64,000 nucleotides of DNA from contig JAMXDE010000019.1 in the NCBI GenBank assembly GCA_026770025.1, positions 1,054,001 through 1,118,000 on the forward strand, given 5' to 3'. A program made the translations under genes and the position numbers. The notes under the pieces were generated by a model, which saw only the letters and a program-made list of their open reading frames with translations, made no database searches and was not told where the DNA came from. The stretch is from Craspedostauros australis (Eukaryota; Bacillariophyta; Bacillariophyceae; Mastogloiales; Achnanthaceae). Position 1 is the first letter of the stretch. The number at the start of each line of letters is the position of its first letter. This document shows positions 48,301 through 58,282 of this stretch, piece by piece.

Positions 48301-50158
48301 CGTGGTCCACCAAGCACCAACTGGGGAGGACCAGGATGAAGAGGTTCACTTCGTATTCTCTACACAGGAAGACGATACCCCCACCACCGTGCGACAGGCT
48401 CTATTCGGACCAGACCGAGAACAATGGGCACCATCCATGGCCGAAGAGGTCATGAACTTCTTGTCTCGGAAGGTGTGGAAGAAGGTTCCACGCAAGGTCG
48501 CAAACAAGGTCGTCAACAAGATCATGCGAACCAAATGGGTCTTTGTGAAGAAGCAACTCTCAGACGGCTCCATCAAATACAAGAGCAGGTGTTGCAACAA
48601 GGGATTTGACCAAGTACCAGGAGTGGACTTCGAGGAGAGCTTTGCACCAGTGGCAACTGATGCATCCATACGGCTTGGACTCAACATCTACCTGTTCCAG
48701 GAGGACTGGACAATCGAGATGATTGATGTCAAGGCGGCATTCCTTGAAGGGACCATGGACCGACCAACCTTCATCGAGATACCTGAGGGACTACATGAAC
48801 TGGGCTTTGTCACCAAGCAAGACAGAACGGACAATGTCTTCATGCTCCTCAAGTCGATGTATGGCAATGTCGACGCAGCCATCAAGTGGTTCAAGACCTA
48901 CCATGACATGATGGTCAACGCCGGACTCACCCAATCCAAGGCGGACCCATGCGTTTTCTACAAGCGGGTCAATGGCGAGACAACACTCATCGTCATGTGC
49001 TTCGTGGATGACACCATGCTGATCGGTGAACAATCCGAGGTCAACTGGTTCAAGGCAGAAGTCGGAAAGCATTTCCAATTCACCGACGAAGGGAAGCTCA
49101 AGAAGCATCTTGGAATCATGTACGAGTTCCATCGTGACAAGAATGGACAGGAGTACATCGAGGCAAGAATGAATCACCTTGTGCAGAAGATCACCTCAAC
49201 ATTCGAGAGACACAGCGGTAGACCAGCGAAGAAGTACAACACACCAGGTACACCAGGAGTCACCATGATGAAACATGAAGGGGAACCCATCCATCACCAC
49301 ATGTACCGGAAGATTGTGGGACAGATCATGTATCTTGTGACGAAGCTACTACCAGAAGGAGCAAACGCAGCTCGAGAGCTCACCAAACACTTCTCGAACC
49401 CAGGAGAGCAACAATGGAAGGAACTGGAGCGCTTCGTTGGGTATCTTCTTTACCTCGGTGATGACATCAAGCTCACCTACCGGAAACCGAAGGAACTACG
49501 GGTGTTATCCATGGTGGACAGCAACTACGCCACAGACAAGGATACACGCCGAAGTGTCAGCGGAGGAATCCACACCATTGGAGGCAGCATCGTCAGCTGG
49601 ATCTCCAAAACGCAACAAGCAACCACTCTGTCAAGCACCGAAGCAGAGTATGTCTCTCTCAGCATTGGAGCACAGGAAGTCAAGTTCATCCAAATGCTCA
49701 TGGAGGAGATACTCCACATCACAACACCAGACATCATACTTGAGGACAACACGGGGGCGATTTACCTTGTGAAGAATCAGCAAGTCAGCCAGAGGACGAA
49801 ACACATCGACGTTCGCTATCACTTTGTGCGAGAACTCTACCAAGACCAAAAGATCACAGTGAGATTCGTTCGGTCAGAGAGCAACGCAAGCGATATCCTC
49901 ACGAAGAATGTCACAGAGAAACTGCAGACATATCACGGGAACAACATCAGACACGGTACGGTATACGGGTACGTATATTGGGAGGACATTGTGGAGGAAG
50001 TGTATGATAACGCACGCCACTTGTTCGACGCGGTACAGAGGGAGGATGTCGAGATTTGGCATGACGTCACCGACCAGACGAAGGCGGGACTCGGATCGAG
50101 ACTGAAAACTCACGGAGGTCAGATGAATCGTGTGTCTGTACCACGACCGAAACTGTGA
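45335..50158 (+). CDS. Gag-Pol polyprotein of Copia element K (1607 residues)
   Basis: The start is at ATG 45335 (MSEETTIKEH). The frame is open from 45275 and an earlier ATG there is possible. In order: Gag of the UBN2 type (~1-225, KYFEFSGEKTEAWYEWK); zinc knuckle 1 CRYCGKQGHTKAVC (~235); a Thr/Asn linker from ACC and AAC triplets; knuckle 2 CFRCGQMGHYANKC (~296); aspartic protease LLDSGST (Asp357); the integrase HHCC (HDKFGH...CVACGL, ~557-590) and DDE residues Asp618 (FVDTTGPF), Asp679 (RADNAGE) and Glu714 (NGVVERR); reverse transcriptase (TKWVFVKK...CFVDDTMLIG, Asp1225); and RNase H (SMVDSNYATD, SSTEAEYVSL, LEDNTGAIYL). All motifs are present and I see no frameshift. The last 36 codons and the stop lie inside the 3' LTR. 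Confidence 0.96.
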   Translation: MSEETTIKEHSTKYFEFSGEKTEAWYEWKSKVMSVAHNRGWAEALETDMSHSAIETTKLEEGQLKEVKMNNAARNYLTVACTNKAFIILDLNGSADYEPDMHRHNAHLGWKALCKKYEPDSDDAYVRVLEEMNKACTMTKKEDPEDVINNILIVNKKLHAMKKAKPMAELKAMILAMIPDAYEAIKRNARRDSTMGLDDLMDELHDRWTDLYGSKKGDTEKAFYTNHTKKTKVFCRYCGKQGHTKAVCRSHASDQKKGTVHEDRGDNTNTTTTTTTNNNNNNNNNGGGKDKSHVKCFRCGQMGHYANKCPQKDSDTGLTAYVLMAEDIRDDGTNGKDPTDFVCQADPDPTDRKWLLDSGSTLNICASDTPLIDEKPSSHKIRVGNGECVVAQSEGFVDMVDAETGNPIRIRVVKAPQFTKNLISIKKLKQGGYKVEFDDDVAIVTHKASDKTAFKCTTAEDGMYYLNPDLDQAHCAQLITTARARYHQAGMTTTNPATTMSKEVDTTMNTEHVPTDDPNMVPPHDVPTDDPSNKPKDVPTPNDVTPVRSKHMDINEAHDKFGHIGRRLLEKTAQQFNIKLTGEWKACVACGLMKGKQKNVPKSTATRSVVKGERIFVDTTGPFSPGIAGNRYAYVMVDDCTRYSWVYYSSHKTEMSSHVEQVSLDIQRAGGQLKYIRADNAGENVAPLEKWSQRTGVSLELTAPSTPQMNGVVERRIALLTEKARTLVTAAKFTTEARTKLWTEAYTVANILTNITSTNADDVSSFQKWTGKPSKLVPHLVQFGRIGMVADRELIKGKFRHRARKMVMVGYAPHHTADTYRFFNPATKMVKLSRDVQWLDWERIHPKQGMQVFEEEEDDDADDIQRPTGTPSDDGDGNPGREDPVTVTQPSQATAMTDADVAVGRNDTPQSGSGTPPSGNQYRTRFERFANTKPGKAATLAQHHPAARKMLQAVQQREAMRGTDKVDSVEQQLNSPTPDHPRATMDRQIVVHQAPTGEDQDEEVHFVFSTQEDDTPTTVRQALFGPDREQWAPSMAEEVMNFLSRKVWKKVPRKVANKVVNKIMRTKWVFVKKQLSDGSIKYKSRCCNKGFDQVPGVDFEESFAPVATDASIRLGLNIYLFQEDWTIEMIDVKAAFLEGTMDRPTFIEIPEGLHELGFVTKQDRTDNVFMLLKSMYGNVDAAIKWFKTYHDMMVNAGLTQSKADPCVFYKRVNGETTLIVMCFVDDTMLIGEQSEVNWFKAEVGKHFQFTDEGKLKKHLGIMYEFHRDKNGQEYIEARMNHLVQKITSTFERHSGRPAKKYNTPGTPGVTMMKHEGEPIHHHMYRKIVGQIMYLVTKLLPEGANAARELTKHFSNPGEQQWKELERFVGYLLYLGDDIKLTYRKPKELRVLSMVDSNYATDKDTRRSVSGGIHTIGGSIVSWISKTQQATTLSSTEAEYVSLSIGAQEVKFIQMLMEEILHITTPDIILEDNTGAIYLVKNQQVSQRTKHIDVRYHFVRELYQDQKITVRFVRSESNASDILTKNVTEKLQTYHGNNIRHGTVYGYVYWEDIVEEVYDNARHLFDAVQREDVEIWHDVTDQTKAGLGSRLKTHGGQMNRVSVPRPKL

Positions 50159-50564
50159 CCGAATGTAGTGATCTCAATACTTTACCCCAGTGTGCAGAAT
50201 GCAAGATTGAACATGACACTTGCAAACACCTTGACATTGGAGGACTCCCCATGTGTGTCCTTATGTGTTCAGATTCGGAACATCAACATTGCAATCTGTG
50301 AGCAAGATGGAATCACAGATGAATGCACCAATGGTTCCGAGTACGAATGGGATTGCTCCATAGCCGGAAGCAACATGGATACACAAGATAAGATCAGCAG
50401 AGTGGCTGATGTACAACACGAGATCACGATAAGCAGAGCAGCAGAGAGAGAGAGCAGAATCGGAAATAGAATAGCTCATAAAACTGACAGAGAAAAGGTT
50501 ACCAACCCTCAACAGAAACAGTCTACTTTTACCAACAAGTCTACAGCACCCGGACATTTCAACA
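50047..50564 (+). repeat. 3' LTR of K
   Basis: It matches the 5' LTR. Its first 112 bases also encode the end of the polyprotein, so pol overlaps the LTR. Confidence 0.95.
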
Positions 50565-50763
50565 AACAGGAGTTGATTTCAGTCGTGATTGATAATTTTG
50601 GGAGGTGCGGCAATCATGGGTATCTTGACAAAGTCGTACCCCCGATTCCTGACACCCTTCCATTGTCGCATCGACAACATATCATTCTGACTTCATACTC
50701 CCTTGACTCTCATCACCAATACTTCTCTCTCTCTCTCTTTTATCACCTTTACTTCTCTCTCTC

Positions 50764-53700
50764 TCACACCATCGTCATCAATCCATTGCTAACCGCAATC
50801 AGATGATGTGGCCCTTGTGTCTTCAACCCGATGTTGTTCATCAGTTGATTCTGGAAGCGGATCTCATTTCCAGCCTCCGATAGTGCGACGTGCTCTGCCT
50901 CCGTTGAGCTGAGTGTCACACTGTGCTGTGCCCTCGATCTCCAAATGATCGGCACTCCTTGTAGTAGGACGATATGTCCTCTCATGCTGATGCGATTGTC
51001 CTTGTCACCACCGAATTCGTTGTTGGTGTAGATCACAACCTTTCATGCATCGTTCTCCAATGGACTTGGCTTCATCCGTAGTCCATATTCTTTCCTGTGT
51101 CCGACATGCACTTCATGATCCTCAGAATTTCCTTGTATGCTGCGGCAGTTGGCTCCATCCAACACCTTGGTCAGTCCGTGCACTGCGTTGGCGATGTTGG
51201 GTTGCGAGTGCTTCATTTGATATAGCAGCATACCTACTCCACTTCAGTATCTGCTGTGTTGGTCTCTGTCCTCCTTGGGCGAATCGCTATCCCTTGTTGG
51301 ATGCCTTGCCCTGGTGTTCCTGGTGTACCATACCATTGCAGTTTTATCACGTCGCGGTTGGATACGATCTCGCAGCTGATGTGGTCTTCCAGATCATCCT
51401 CCACCTTGATACCGAACCGCTCTGCTTTGATATCTTCCATGAGTTTCTTCAACTCCTGTTCATCCTTGATGCATAGGCAGTCGTCGACATGGGTTCTGAT
51501 CAATAGCAGTCTCCCTTCTTTGATTCCGAATCAGAAGGCATGGATCAACTCGGCTTGGTCCGAATCCCAATTCGAGTAGGATGTCGACCAGCTTCTTCCA
51601 TTGTCTTGCCCTTTGCACGAGTCCGTTGATCGTCTTCTGGATGGTTGCCATGGTTGGTGCGGTATCGGGACCTCCTGATCCGCCATAGGTGTCGTCCTTG
51701 TGTTACTGGAGGACAGGCTATCCTCCTCGCGGTAGTACAGGTGTTAATCACGTCCGTACCCTTAGTCATAGTCATAATGACATGGCATATAAAGGTGTGA
51801 CAAATAGTCTCCGAACATGTGACGAATAGTATTCAAAGCTGTGACGAATAATGTTGGGAGGTGCGGCAATCACGGGTATTCCGACAAAGTCGTACCCTCG
51901 ATTCCTAACATGCTCCATGCCCTTCCGGCAAAAGCATGTAGACCTCCTCTTCGAGATGTCCATGTAGAAATTCTGTCTCAAGGTTGATAGTGGTGCTGTC
52001 CAATGTTCAGTAGCATCTTCATTGTGAGCATTCTGCGGTAGGTTGCATCATGCATCATGGGTGTGTTGCGTTGAGGAGTCGACTCCTGCGATCTGTGAGT
52101 ATCCGCATGCAATGAGTCTGGCGATGAATACGCTGTTCCTCTTCTCCTTGAATACCCCCTTTTTCTTCACGCATCGCCGATCTCTCGGCATCTCACTCTT
52201 CTTGATCTTCTGCCAGACTCCTTGTCTGACCATAGCGTAGAACTCCTTGTTGATGGTCTCCTGCCATTTCTTTCGTTTCGCTGGATCCGCATGATCCCAG
52301 CATTCTTCGAATGTAGTGGGGTCCAGCATCATAGCCATGTATGCATGCTCGGACGTCTCATCCCTTCTCTCGTGGTTGCTGGGGTCTTCTCAGATACCTC
52401 AGCCGACTCACCATCTCCACTGCTTGAATCTGAGTAGGAGTGGTGTTCTGGCGTGTTGTTGTGCGGTGCCAAGCCGCGTATCATCCGTGGCATCCTCGCC
52501 ACTGGTCTCATGGGATAGTACTCGAGGTCCGTGCCTTCAGCAGGTTGCCTCCGAGTCACTCGTACTTCGTCCCTTCCGCTAGTCAGGATCCACATGATCC
52601 TATCATTCCTTAGGCGCATATAGACTCGGCATCATTCCAGTGTTGATGTGCACGAATCTCTCTCGCCGTCGCGTTCGCTCTCAACATCATGACTCGCAGC
52701 GATGAAGTCGATCACTCTCATCCTTCATTGGATAGCATCGATCCTCGTGCCTGCGACGTTCTTGTTGATGATTGACCCGTCTGTTTCGAAGTTGGGTCCG
52801 TCTGTTGCCACTGGAGCGGTCATTGTCTCCTGTGCAGTTGCGTAGCCATCGTCATCTCCTGATTCTGATGCTTCATTCGTCACCCTCGTTGGGTATTGGT
52901 ACATTGTGGTCAGCTGCCAGCTCTGTCGTCGTGTTGCCTTGCAACCATGTTGTCGATCGCCTTCATCCTCTTCTGGATAGCATCGATTCATCATGCTGCA
53001 GCTTCTTTGTCATGGGAGTTGTTGGTGGCCTCCTGCCATTCATCCTTCATTCATCTGAGGTTCCTCCCTTCCGGCTCTGTCATTGGATTCTTCATCCGAC
53101 ATGCCCGCGTTTCTCATTGCTTGTGTATCGACGTATCTTGACTCACTGTATCTAGAGTCTGCCTTCCGTGGCTTTTGGTCTCATAGCTTGGTCCTCTCCA
53201 GATCCGAGTCTCTCTCGTCGATTTCATTCTCATCGCACACCGATTTCATATCTGTGCTTGTGGTATCTCGCCAATCATTCGGCGTCCGGTTCCTCTTGAT
53301 CATCTACCATGCTCATGCTGTGGCCATATTACTGAACCGTTCTATCATGGCCTCCCGCCATTCATTGCTCTTCTCGGGATCCACATGACCCCGTCATTTG
53401 TTAATTGTGGTTGGATCCAGCATCATTGCGACATTTGGTTGCTCGGATCCCTCTTTGTTCTGTTGATAGTTCAATGCTTGGTTCGCAGTGATGAAGTCAC
53501 CCAAGCTCATCCTCTCATGAGTGGTGCCAATCATCATGCCTGCGATATCTCTGTTGAATGTTGACCCTTCTGTGTGAATGTTGGGTCCTCCTGTCGCCGG
53601 TAGTGTGGTAGTCGTCTCTTGAGTGGTCTCATAACCCTCATCATCCTTCTGATTCTGATTCTCCACTTGATCCAAGTTCTCGCTCCTCCTTTGGATGGGT

Positions 53701-54302
53701 GTATTATTGTACCCCGCGAGAGCACTTAGCATCCTCGGCATGCGCGCAACAGGTTCTGCGATTGGGACCGTGCTTGGTTCGTCTTCGACCATATCGTCTC
53801 GTCCCGTCTCATCGTCCCTTCCGGATTCATCGCCGTCGTCATCGTACGATTCATCATCCCCTTGGGTAGGGAGCAAGTCATCTTGCCCGCGAGCAGCGTC
53901 TTCTGTATCTATATCTTCTCCGGCTCTTCTGCTCTGATCAGCGTCGTCGGTCTCCATGCTTCGGATGGTATCCGATCGTCGCTCCCAAGTCACTCTTCTA
54001 TCTGGGGAACCGTCCCCTGATGTAGAGTCGTCATCTCCCAGGTCTATCAGTACTGACCTGTTGGCATTCTTAATACTCTCGAATCGCCCATATGACTTAT
54101 CCGCCCATATCATGTCTCTCATGGTTAGGATTCTGGTCGTTGCCAGGTTCACTCGTGCGGTCCATACCGCTTGCTTGCAACTCATGTATCCAATCAGCAT
54201 CTGTTGGATCAGATTGAGGTTGCTGTTCTTCAGCATGTCGCTAATTGCGTACGCGTTGCGAGCCACATCCAGTGTGCTCCGCACGCCAATCTCATGCATC
54301 AT
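50764..54302 (-). pseudogene. Broken Copia pol of element Y
   Basis: On the minus strand, from the 5' side: a long acidic linker frame (54302-53394) that begins after LATTRILTMRDMIWADKSYGRF; a weakly preserved repeat of it (52994-52725); RT N-terminal part FEECWDHADPAKRKKWQETI...ARLIACGYSQIAGVD (52338-52048); RT piece LRQNFYMDISKRR (51981); then after a foreign LTR fragment GLVQRARQWKKLV...DPCLLI (51651-51550) and THVDDCLCIKDEQELKKLM (51500-51440); and RNase H VTLSSTEAEHVALSEAGNE (~50930-50870). Many stops and frame changes occur. Gag, protease and integrase are not clearly found, so the element depends on others. Parts of the acidic linker occur twice (DPTTFEECWDHADPAK, DPTTINK), which points to internal duplication or a chimera of two related copies. 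Confidence 0.8.
51703..51911 (-). repeat. Diverged fragment of a Y-type LTR inside the Y reverse transcriptase
   Basis: GGGAGGTGCGGCAATCACGG and GACAAAGTCGTACCCTCGAT parallel the end of the Y LTRs (GGGAGGTGCGGCAATCATGG, GACAAAGTCGTACCCCCGAT). GGAGGACAGGCT further left parallels 56862-56875. The fragment separates two adjacent pieces of RT, so it is a later insertion, cut short at 51703. Confidence 0.75.
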
Positions 54303-54588
54303 CTAGTGCAACGCGCGTGTGTACACGCACCTGCACAGTCAACTTTCGAAGTCATCGATCGCATCATAGTAGATCGTCGAAGACTCGAAGTGCACATCGT
54401 TGGCAAGCATCATGTTGCTCAACGGATATCGAACCGAGAGGCAGATCGGATCTGCATCCATGAGCAGTCCTCTGCACTCCTCCCTTTCCGCTTCGGTCCG
54501 TGGGATCGCTCCTCTTGGACCGTCCGGAATCTGAATAGAGAATGGGATCTCTGGGTAGTCTATGCGCCATGCATTCGATGGTCCGCGC

Positions 54589-55002
54589 TTAAAGCGACGG
54601 ACACCATGCGCTGTTCATGTCCCAGCGCGACGCCTCATCGATCTTCCTGTCGAGGAAGCTCCGAATTGAGGTGAGATTATGTACCGGCACTTGGATGGCG
54701 CGGTCAATCTCCTCGTCCACGTTCACTCCATTCAATTCCATTTCAATCTCGTCTGCGCCCACTTCACTTGATACGCCTTCGTAGTACTTGGCATCCTCCT
54801 CGTTGTCGTGAGTGCGGCCGCCTTTCTCTTTATTCTTGGATGGAGAGAGTTCTCGGTTGATCAACTCTTCGTGGTCGATCGTAGATCCGTAGTAGCCATG
54901 CACTCCCAAAGTGTACTCGGCTGTCTCCTCCCTGGTCCACTCATAGTCATTGAATGGTGTTCCGCTGTCAAAGTCGGAGACATCATCATTGTCAGTTGTC
55001 AC
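54589..55002 (-). pseudogene. Acidic frame in the 5' half of Y, origin uncertain
   Basis: 137 residues, rich in Asp/Glu (NDDVSDFDSGTPFNDYEWTR, NEEDAKYYEGVSSEVGADEI), with a continuous frame. It lies where Gag or the Gag-Pol linker of Y is expected, but no zinc knuckle is visible. It could be a decayed Gag part. Confidence 0.4.
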
Positions 55003-55009
55003 GAGTATC

Positions 55010-55265
55010 CATCGTGTAGTTTCCCGTGGTCACATTATTGTTTTGTTGTTCGCGATTTCGGTGATGACCACGAATTTCGCGTTGGTCGTCGCGCATCATC
55101 GCGTGGTTTCTGATGGTCACATTTTTGATTTGCTGTTCGCGATTTCGGTGGTGACCACAAATTACGTGCTGGTCACATTTTTGATGTCGACCGCGTTTTT
55201 GTTGTTTGCAGTTTCGGTGGTGACCACAAATTTCGTGTTGGTCACATTTTTGATGTCGGCCGCGC
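55010..55265. repeat. Minisatellite with ~60-80-bp units inside Y
   Basis: Four imperfect units of the form CGCGATTTCGGTGGTGACCACAAATT...TTGGTCACATTTTTGATGTC follow each other. The minus-strand reading alternates CDQHEICGHHRNCKQQ-type peptides. Confidence 0.85.
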
Positions 55266-56382
55266 ACATCAACTCGTCAATGATGAGAGCCATGTCATCC
55301 ATCCCGTCAATCGCGACGTTGGTCGACTCAGCCTCCTGCATCGCGGCCTTTGTTTGTCATCGCGGTTGCTCTGCCTCTTGGCATCACCGCTATTCTTGCG
55401 TCATCTCACTGTCGTGGGCATCGCGGTTAGGACTGTTACTCCCCAACCGATCGATCCGTAGCCAGCATCATCTCGCTCTCACTACTGTTGCCTCGTGCGC
55501 GCTTATAACCGTTTTGGATACGGTGGCGATCGTAGATGAGGCTCATAGCTGCGCGGATGTTCCGAATCGTTGTCTTCCCCGATGCGAGGATACCTCCTGT
55601 TCCTCGGCTTCCGTCTCGAGCGTGGGATCGAAGCGCGGTCGGACCTCTCGTCCGCCTTGTTGCAGCACTGTCCCTTCTCATCGAAGCACACACTTCCTGT
55701 GTTGCTATTTTTATTGTTGTCGCCAATTCATGGCTGGTAGGTTACATCCTTACCTCCGCGATCATATCGCAGCAGTATTCGCAGCCAGCACTCGAACCTG
55801 TATCACCCGATGGCCAACAGCGCCATGTGATCATCTCGGTGCTTCCATTGCTGCTCCTCGATTGCATCTCGTTGAGCTCCTTCAGCTATCTCGCCTTCAT
55901 GGCGCAGTCTGCTGAGTCTGATGCGTCCGAGAGCGTGGTCAGCTGCGTTCGAATCTCTTCTTGCGTGCAGCTTGCTCTCGTGCTCCAACCTAGCCGTGAA
56001 GGTCTCCGTGCCATCCTCGACTTCATGGTCCCATGACCATGGACAGTTCTTCCAATGCGTGTGTCGAGCGCCTCCTTGCTTCCAGTAGTACATGCAGTGC
56101 TTGCGCTTACCTCAGCTGCGGTCTCCACTCTGCTGGTGGACTCGCGGGGGCGCTCGATTCGATCATCATCATCGTCTCGACGTCGTCGCTCGTGTGGGGG
56201 TTGCCGTGCCGTTCTTGGCGTCCATTGGCAAGGAGCACCGTGCTCCAGAGCGTCCTGCTCTCCTTTCTCTCGACACAGGGGACCATTACTTGCGATAGTC
56301 TTCGGTGTGGTTGATGGTCATGTCGACGATGGTGATGTTGGCTAGTGTTGGTGGTGATGGAAACGTTGGATTTCAATCATAA
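55266..56382. other. Degraded 5' interior of Y, no gene recognised
   Basis: Only short frames on both strands (for example 55436-55726 and 55803-56093 minus, Arg/Ser-rich). This interval should hold the leader and Gag of Y on the minus strand, but no conserved motif is visible. Confidence 0.45.
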
Positions 56383-56394
56383 CGTTTCGAAACG
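56383..56394 (-). promoter_or_regulatory. Palindrome at the primer-binding position of Y
   Basis: CGTTTCGAAACG directly abuts the 5' LTR of Y (minus strand). The same place in K carries CGTTTGATCAAACG. The shared CGTTT...AAACG frame in two Copia elements with otherwise different LTRs suggests a functional site. Confidence 0.5.
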
Positions 56395-57043
56395 TGTTGG
56401 AAATCCGGGGTAACCCAGCCTTATTAGTTATATCTGGTTACCTATTCCTGTTGTTGCATTCTTGGAACTGTGAGCATAACATCTTCAGCTCTTCCAATTC
56501 CATTTGCCATAGCATGTATAATCCACAGTAACATCATGTCATACTGTTGCCTTCATGCTGTCTTCATGCTGTCTTCATCATGCATTCTCGCCTGTATTCA
56601 TCGATCCTTTCATCAGGCATCTCCATCATGCATCTCATCATGCATATCATCATCTACATTCATGCGGTACGATTCCACAGTCATGTGTTTCTCTCTTGGT
56701 CTCCTGACACCATTTCTTACGATTGGTGTCAAGCTTGATGTCCTTTCTGAATTGTTCTAGTCCGTGAGTGGCACGTGTTTCGGTTCTCCTGATGGGGTGA
56801 TCACAGACCTGCTGGTCATCGATGTTTCTCCTGTGACGTCGTTGTTTGGATTTTCTTGTTAGAGGAGGACAGGCTTGTTTTCTTGTCAAGACTGAGATCA
56901 GTCACGTTTGTCTTGAGTCACGGGTGTGATCAACAAGACTCAAAGGTGTGATCAACAGGAGTTGATTTCAGTCGTGATTGATAATTTTGGGAGGTGCGGC
57001 AATCATGGGTATCTTGACAAAGTCGTACCCCCGATTCCTGACA
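56395..57043 (-). repeat. LTR of Y (5' LTR), intact copy
   Basis: On the minus strand it begins TGTCAGGAATCGGGGG and ends GGATTTCCAACA. 649 bp, with the partner at 44159-44723 plus 50571-50654. It includes the empty-site sequence for K (GATCAACAGGAGTTG). Confidence 0.94.
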
Positions 57044-57690
57044 GACTTATCCTTTGATATGCACAACAAAATACAATACAAAATAATACTTAACTTAGTT
57101 TGTGAAATGTTCTACATAGTCCTGCACAACCTGCTTTGTTCTCCTTGGACATGGGACACCATGATCATCTGCTGAGCTGTTGACATGGTGCAGAAAGAGA
57201 CTGGTGGCAGTAGTGTTGTTTTCCTTGTTGTTTCTTGCATCATGATTCAAGTGCTTGCAGATTCAATACCACCAAAACAAGAATATAGAGGGGGAGCAGA
57301 TGAACAACGGTCAGAAGCCAATGATGGCCGTTGGTGATGACAAGCAGAGAGGAGGTCCAAACACACAGGAAGGGAATAGACCTGAAGCAAGGACGAGGCT
57401 GTACTATAGAGTAGGCATATGGAGGGAAGGCAGCATGTGCTGATTGAGATGTGGACAAAGCTGAACGTCCTGGTCCATGAACAGCGGCAGACCAAGAACA
57501 AGGCATGATACAGGTCAAGGTAAGGGAGAGAGCAAAGGTTGAATTGGGGTGTACCTCCTGTGGGTAGCATGGAGCCTGCAACCCACTCACCACTTTATGC
57601 ATTCTTCTCCACATGGCTTCCATTGATCCAAAGCCAGATGAAGCACCAGCCTTGGCATGCCCACCGCCACCACGCAATCCTCAGCATTTC
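57044..57690 (-). mobile_element. Z tail, minus-strand copy, interrupted by Y
   Basis: The complement of this stretch parallels 31815-32420. The last bases of Z (about 20 bp ending AGTCACTGTGCTCC) lie on the far side of Y at 44140-44158, so Y landed close to the Z terminus. Overlapping minus-strand frames (57677-57240) exist, but their reading frame is not shared with the other copy, so I treat the region as untranslated. Confidence 0.6.
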
Positions 57691-58282
57691 GTCACAAGTA
57701 ACTGCCTCCCCCTCTTTCTCTCCTCCATTCACGAATCCATCATGACTCAAAATATGACCAACCTGACTCACACCTCACCTTGGGAACTATATGCTCCTCA
57801 GATCCTTTCACTACAACATACCTTGATTCCCTCCATGCCAATGACTACTGCATCACTGCCATAGTCCTGACATGTATATCCAACCTGATTCAACTCAAGC
57901 AAGGGAATCCAAGAGTGCACTCCAGCCACAACCATTGCTTCATGACCACTTCCATTGAGTGTCATGACCTACACTGCAGTGTGTCTACATGTGAGGAGAG
58001 CAAGAAACTGCAATAATCGCCTGCCCTCAAGCACTGAACCAAGTACATCAGTGCAGGGTCCTATCAAGCTGTGTGACATCATTTCTTCATCCTACTAACA
58101 CTACCAACTAACTCATAATAAACAGACAAGGATTAGTTACAAAGCACTCTTCTACTCATCGTTACAGTAACAACTCTTCAATCAGTACACCTCTCTTGAA
58201 CTGCATTACACGGCTATCTCGAAGCTGGCAGATTCAGGAGGCATCCTCCACCGATTCGCGCCGACCAAGCCCGAATCCTAAC
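57691..58282. other. No gene recognised; possible upstream part of Z
   Basis: Short plus-strand frames (57780-58016: MGTICSSDPF...) with no motif known to me. The far end, 58200-58282, resembles nothing else in the window. Confidence 0.35.

Larger units (their letters stand above)
44724..50564 (+). mobile_element. K, apparently intact young Copia LTR retrotransposon
   Basis: The 5841-bp element has 518-bp LTRs that agree wherever I compared them, a single open polyprotein frame, a polypurine tract (CAGAGGGAGGA) directly before the 3' LTR, and AACAGG at 44718-44723 and 50565-50570 as target duplication. The second Y LTR shows the empty site with one AACAGG. Matching LTRs and an open frame mark it as the most recent insertion in the window. 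Confidence 0.95.
44159..57043 (-). mobile_element. Y, old Copia LTR element in reverse orientation, interrupted by K
   Basis: Two 649-bp LTRs bound it: 44159-44723 plus 50571-50654 (split by K), and 56395-57043. They match almost throughout by eye; one difference I saw is GCGT/GTGT near 44452 and 56687. The flanks GACTTA (44153-44158 and 57044-57049) are a target duplication in a Z tail. A minus-strand polypurine tract (AATGGAAGGG) abuts the downstream LTR at 50655. The internal pol on the minus strand is badly broken. Near-identical LTRs with a ruined interior suggest that the internal region was defective when copied, or that the LTRs were homogenised. Confidence 0.88.
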
